A stretch of 64,000 nt of DNA from Apodospora peruviana (Eukaryota > Ascomycota > Sordariomycetes > Sordariales > Lasiosphaeriaceae), in the NCBI GenBank assembly GCA_033439685.1, contig JAUEDM010000010.1, forward strand, positions 62,001-126,000. The letters run 5' to 3'. Numbering within the stretch: the stretch's first letter is position 1; each line of letters starts with the position of its first letter. Positions 63,887 to 64,000 of the stretch are shown piece by piece. The translations under genes were made by a program, and so were the position numbers. The notes beneath the pieces are model-generated. The model searched no databases, was not told the DNA's origin, and saw only the letters and a list, made by a program, of their open reading frames with translations.

Positions 63887-64000
63887 TCTGGTTCCCGGCA
63901 CCAACGTTTTGACCGTCTGCCCGGTTAATGGCGTCGTCATCCGATGACTCTAACGAAACGATTCGGACATCTTTCAGCTTTTATCTCATCTCAATTCATC

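Overview
The window is nuclear DNA of a filamentous ascomycete (Pezizomycotina, most likely a Sordariomycete; I cannot name a species). The evidence is short 44-100 nt introns with GTRNGT donors and CTRAC-type branch sites, several HET-domain genes, a fungal NACHT-type NLR, a fungal Rxt3 subunit, a fungal sedolisin and decayed Tad-like LINE fragments.

Region 1-23 kb is accessory. It holds a left-truncated alcohol-acetyltransferase-like gene (1-954, -), an intact HET gene (1762-4863, +), an intact UstYa/DUF3328-type oxidase-like gene (5311-6142, +), a broken HET gene with an internal deletion (6443-8199, -) and a secreted SMP-30-like propeller (8607-9602, +). The most unusual part follows. A three-exon gene (10234-10694, -) encodes a 98-residue secretory precursor with dibasic sites and repeated VPxGAEGE motifs. 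It is divergent from a membrane protein with two HxxHC motifs (11564-12363, +), and a second HxxHC gene carrying several frameshifts lies beyond it (14210-15430, +). This combination resembles fungal dikaritin-type RiPP loci. After it come a terpene synthase relic fused to an MFS transporter tail (15606-17276, -), an RNase H1 N-domain protein, a second intact HET gene (19560-21773, +) and a small zinc-ligand protein with a one-base frameshift.

Region 22-34 kb has degenerate retroelement pieces, a membrane FHA protein whose end runs into a GGAGGTGAGTGGAG minisatellite, an AAA+ ATPase (26144-28333, -) and a 1477-residue NACHT/NLR-like protein (29036-33657, +). HET, NLR and AAA genes together suggest allorecognition or programmed-cell-death functions.

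Region 34-49 kb mixes relics and a few intact genes: a wax-synthase-like acyltransferase with a GC-AG intron, tRNA-Gly(GCC), a broken cytochrome P450, a Kre9/Knh1-like membrane protein, a LINE tail, an 80-residue protein ending in 15 cysteines, and a secreted protein of unknown function. Long stretches here show no gene.

Region 49-64 kb looks like core genome: a sedolisin (TPP-type) protease, the Rpd3L subunit Rxt3, the succinate dehydrogenase assembly factor SDHAF4/Sdh8 and an FHA-Ser/Thr kinase. The boundary between accessory and core sequence therefore seems to lie near 49 kb.
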